From positions 1 to 6,094 of the forward strand of contig QMZY01000054.1 of NCBI GenBank assembly GCA_003663415.1: DNA of 6,094 bases, written 5' to 3'. The position numbers and the translations under genes are program-made. The notes beneath the pieces are model-generated. The model saw nothing but the letters and a program-made list of their open reading frames with translations. It did no database searches and was not told the origin of the DNA. This stretch comes from Candidatus Aenigmatarchaeota archaeon. Lineage in GTDB: Archaea; Aenigmatarchaeota; Aenigmatarchaeia; QMZP01. Shown here in pieces: positions 5,649-6,094 of the stretch. Every line of letters starts with the position of its first letter. Within the stretch, counting starts at the first letter, position 1.

Positions 5649-6094
5649 ATGAATTTTAGTAAACTCAAAGGTTCTTTATCAATTTTTGTTTTTATCCCCA
5701 TTTCCTATGCCCGGCAGGATAAGTTCATAAAACAGGTCAGTTGTTTTCAACAAAAATTTAACCATGTAATGAAAAACCTTTCAAAAATCATTGTTTTCCT
5801 TTTATTTTTGCAACTTGTTTCTATGCCTTTCATTGTTGAAGGGATAAAATATTACGATGTTCAATATCTTCGTTCCTGCACATCCTCTGAGAGGGACTGC
5901 TCCAGTGTTGATGTTGGAGGCAGCGCTTGTAATGTTTATAAATCCAATTCTCCTGAAAGCTGGTTGACAAGGTATTCAGCGGATTCTGGAAAAACCCCTT
6001 TTGCTTTGTCTGATGAAGAAAAACACCATGGAAACTGCCTTATTCCTTTGCCCCCTTTCCCTTCTGGAGGAGAAGAAGCAGAAGAGTGGCTCAA
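5649..6094 (+). CDS. Secreted cysteine-containing protein, 3' partial
   Basis: The frame is open from ATG 5649 to the right edge (148 codons plus two bases). Two starts are possible. ATG 5649 sits at the leaderless distance from a TATA box. ATG 5769, codon 41, gives a far more typical secreted N-terminus: MKNLSK, a hydrophobic core (IIVFLLFLQLVSMPFIV), then the mature part. If 5769 is real, the first 120 bases are a leader; if 5649 is real, the signal is preceded by an unusual 40-residue extension. Counting from 5769, cysteines lie at 37, 44, 54 and 90 and could form disulfides outside the cell. A Pro-rich stretch (IPLPPFPSGG) leads to the edge. I recognise no family, and the visible part is probably the start of a larger surface protein. 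Confidence 0.6.
   Translation, partial: MNFSKLKGSLSIFVFIPISYARQDKFIKQVSCFQQKFNHVMKNLSKIIVFLLFLQLVSMPFIVEGIKYYDVQYLRSCTSSERDCSSVDVGGSACNVYKSNSPESWLTRYSADSGKTPFALSDEEKHHGNCLIPLPPFPSGGEEAEEWL

Overview
The window looks archaeal. The SMC protein has the archaeal form of the head and hinge, the pyrophosphatase is family II, and nearly every gene has a TATA-like box about 23-29 bases before its ATG with no Shine-Dalgarno sequence in between. That spacing implies leaderless or nearly leaderless mRNAs. The DNA is AT-rich and genes are compact. A DPANN or euryarchaeal lineage is plausible, but this is inference; no rRNA or other marker is present to fix the taxon.

Layout, left to right. Positions 2-208 hold the 3' end of a gene for a surface protein with a C-terminal membrane anchor. 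Positions 323-2803 (+) encode a chromosome-organising SMC ATPase with unusually short coiled-coil arms. A minus-strand gene for a small two-helix membrane protein with a charged helical tail (2800-3165) converges on it, and the two stop codons overlap in a shared TTAA. Next comes a minus-strand gene (3238-3816) for a helical, unrecognised cytosolic protein. A 213-base divergent region separates it from a manganese-dependent inorganic pyrophosphatase (4030-4983, +). A minus-strand lipoprotein gene (5062-5463) converges on the pyrophosphatase gene. After another divergent region, a cysteine-containing secreted protein gene (5649 or 5769 onward, +) runs off the right edge.

The genes do not form one operon or an obvious multi-gene system. 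Most have their own promoter, and orientation alternates. The functions with firm support are housekeeping: chromosome organisation and pyrophosphate hydrolysis. The rest are envelope proteins or orphans. No tRNA, rRNA, CRISPR array, insertion sequence or transposase was seen. I found no defence system or other convincing new multi-gene system. The items most worth a second look are the paired shortening of the SMC arms, the cysteine-cluster lipoprotein, and the palindromes in the two divergent regions.
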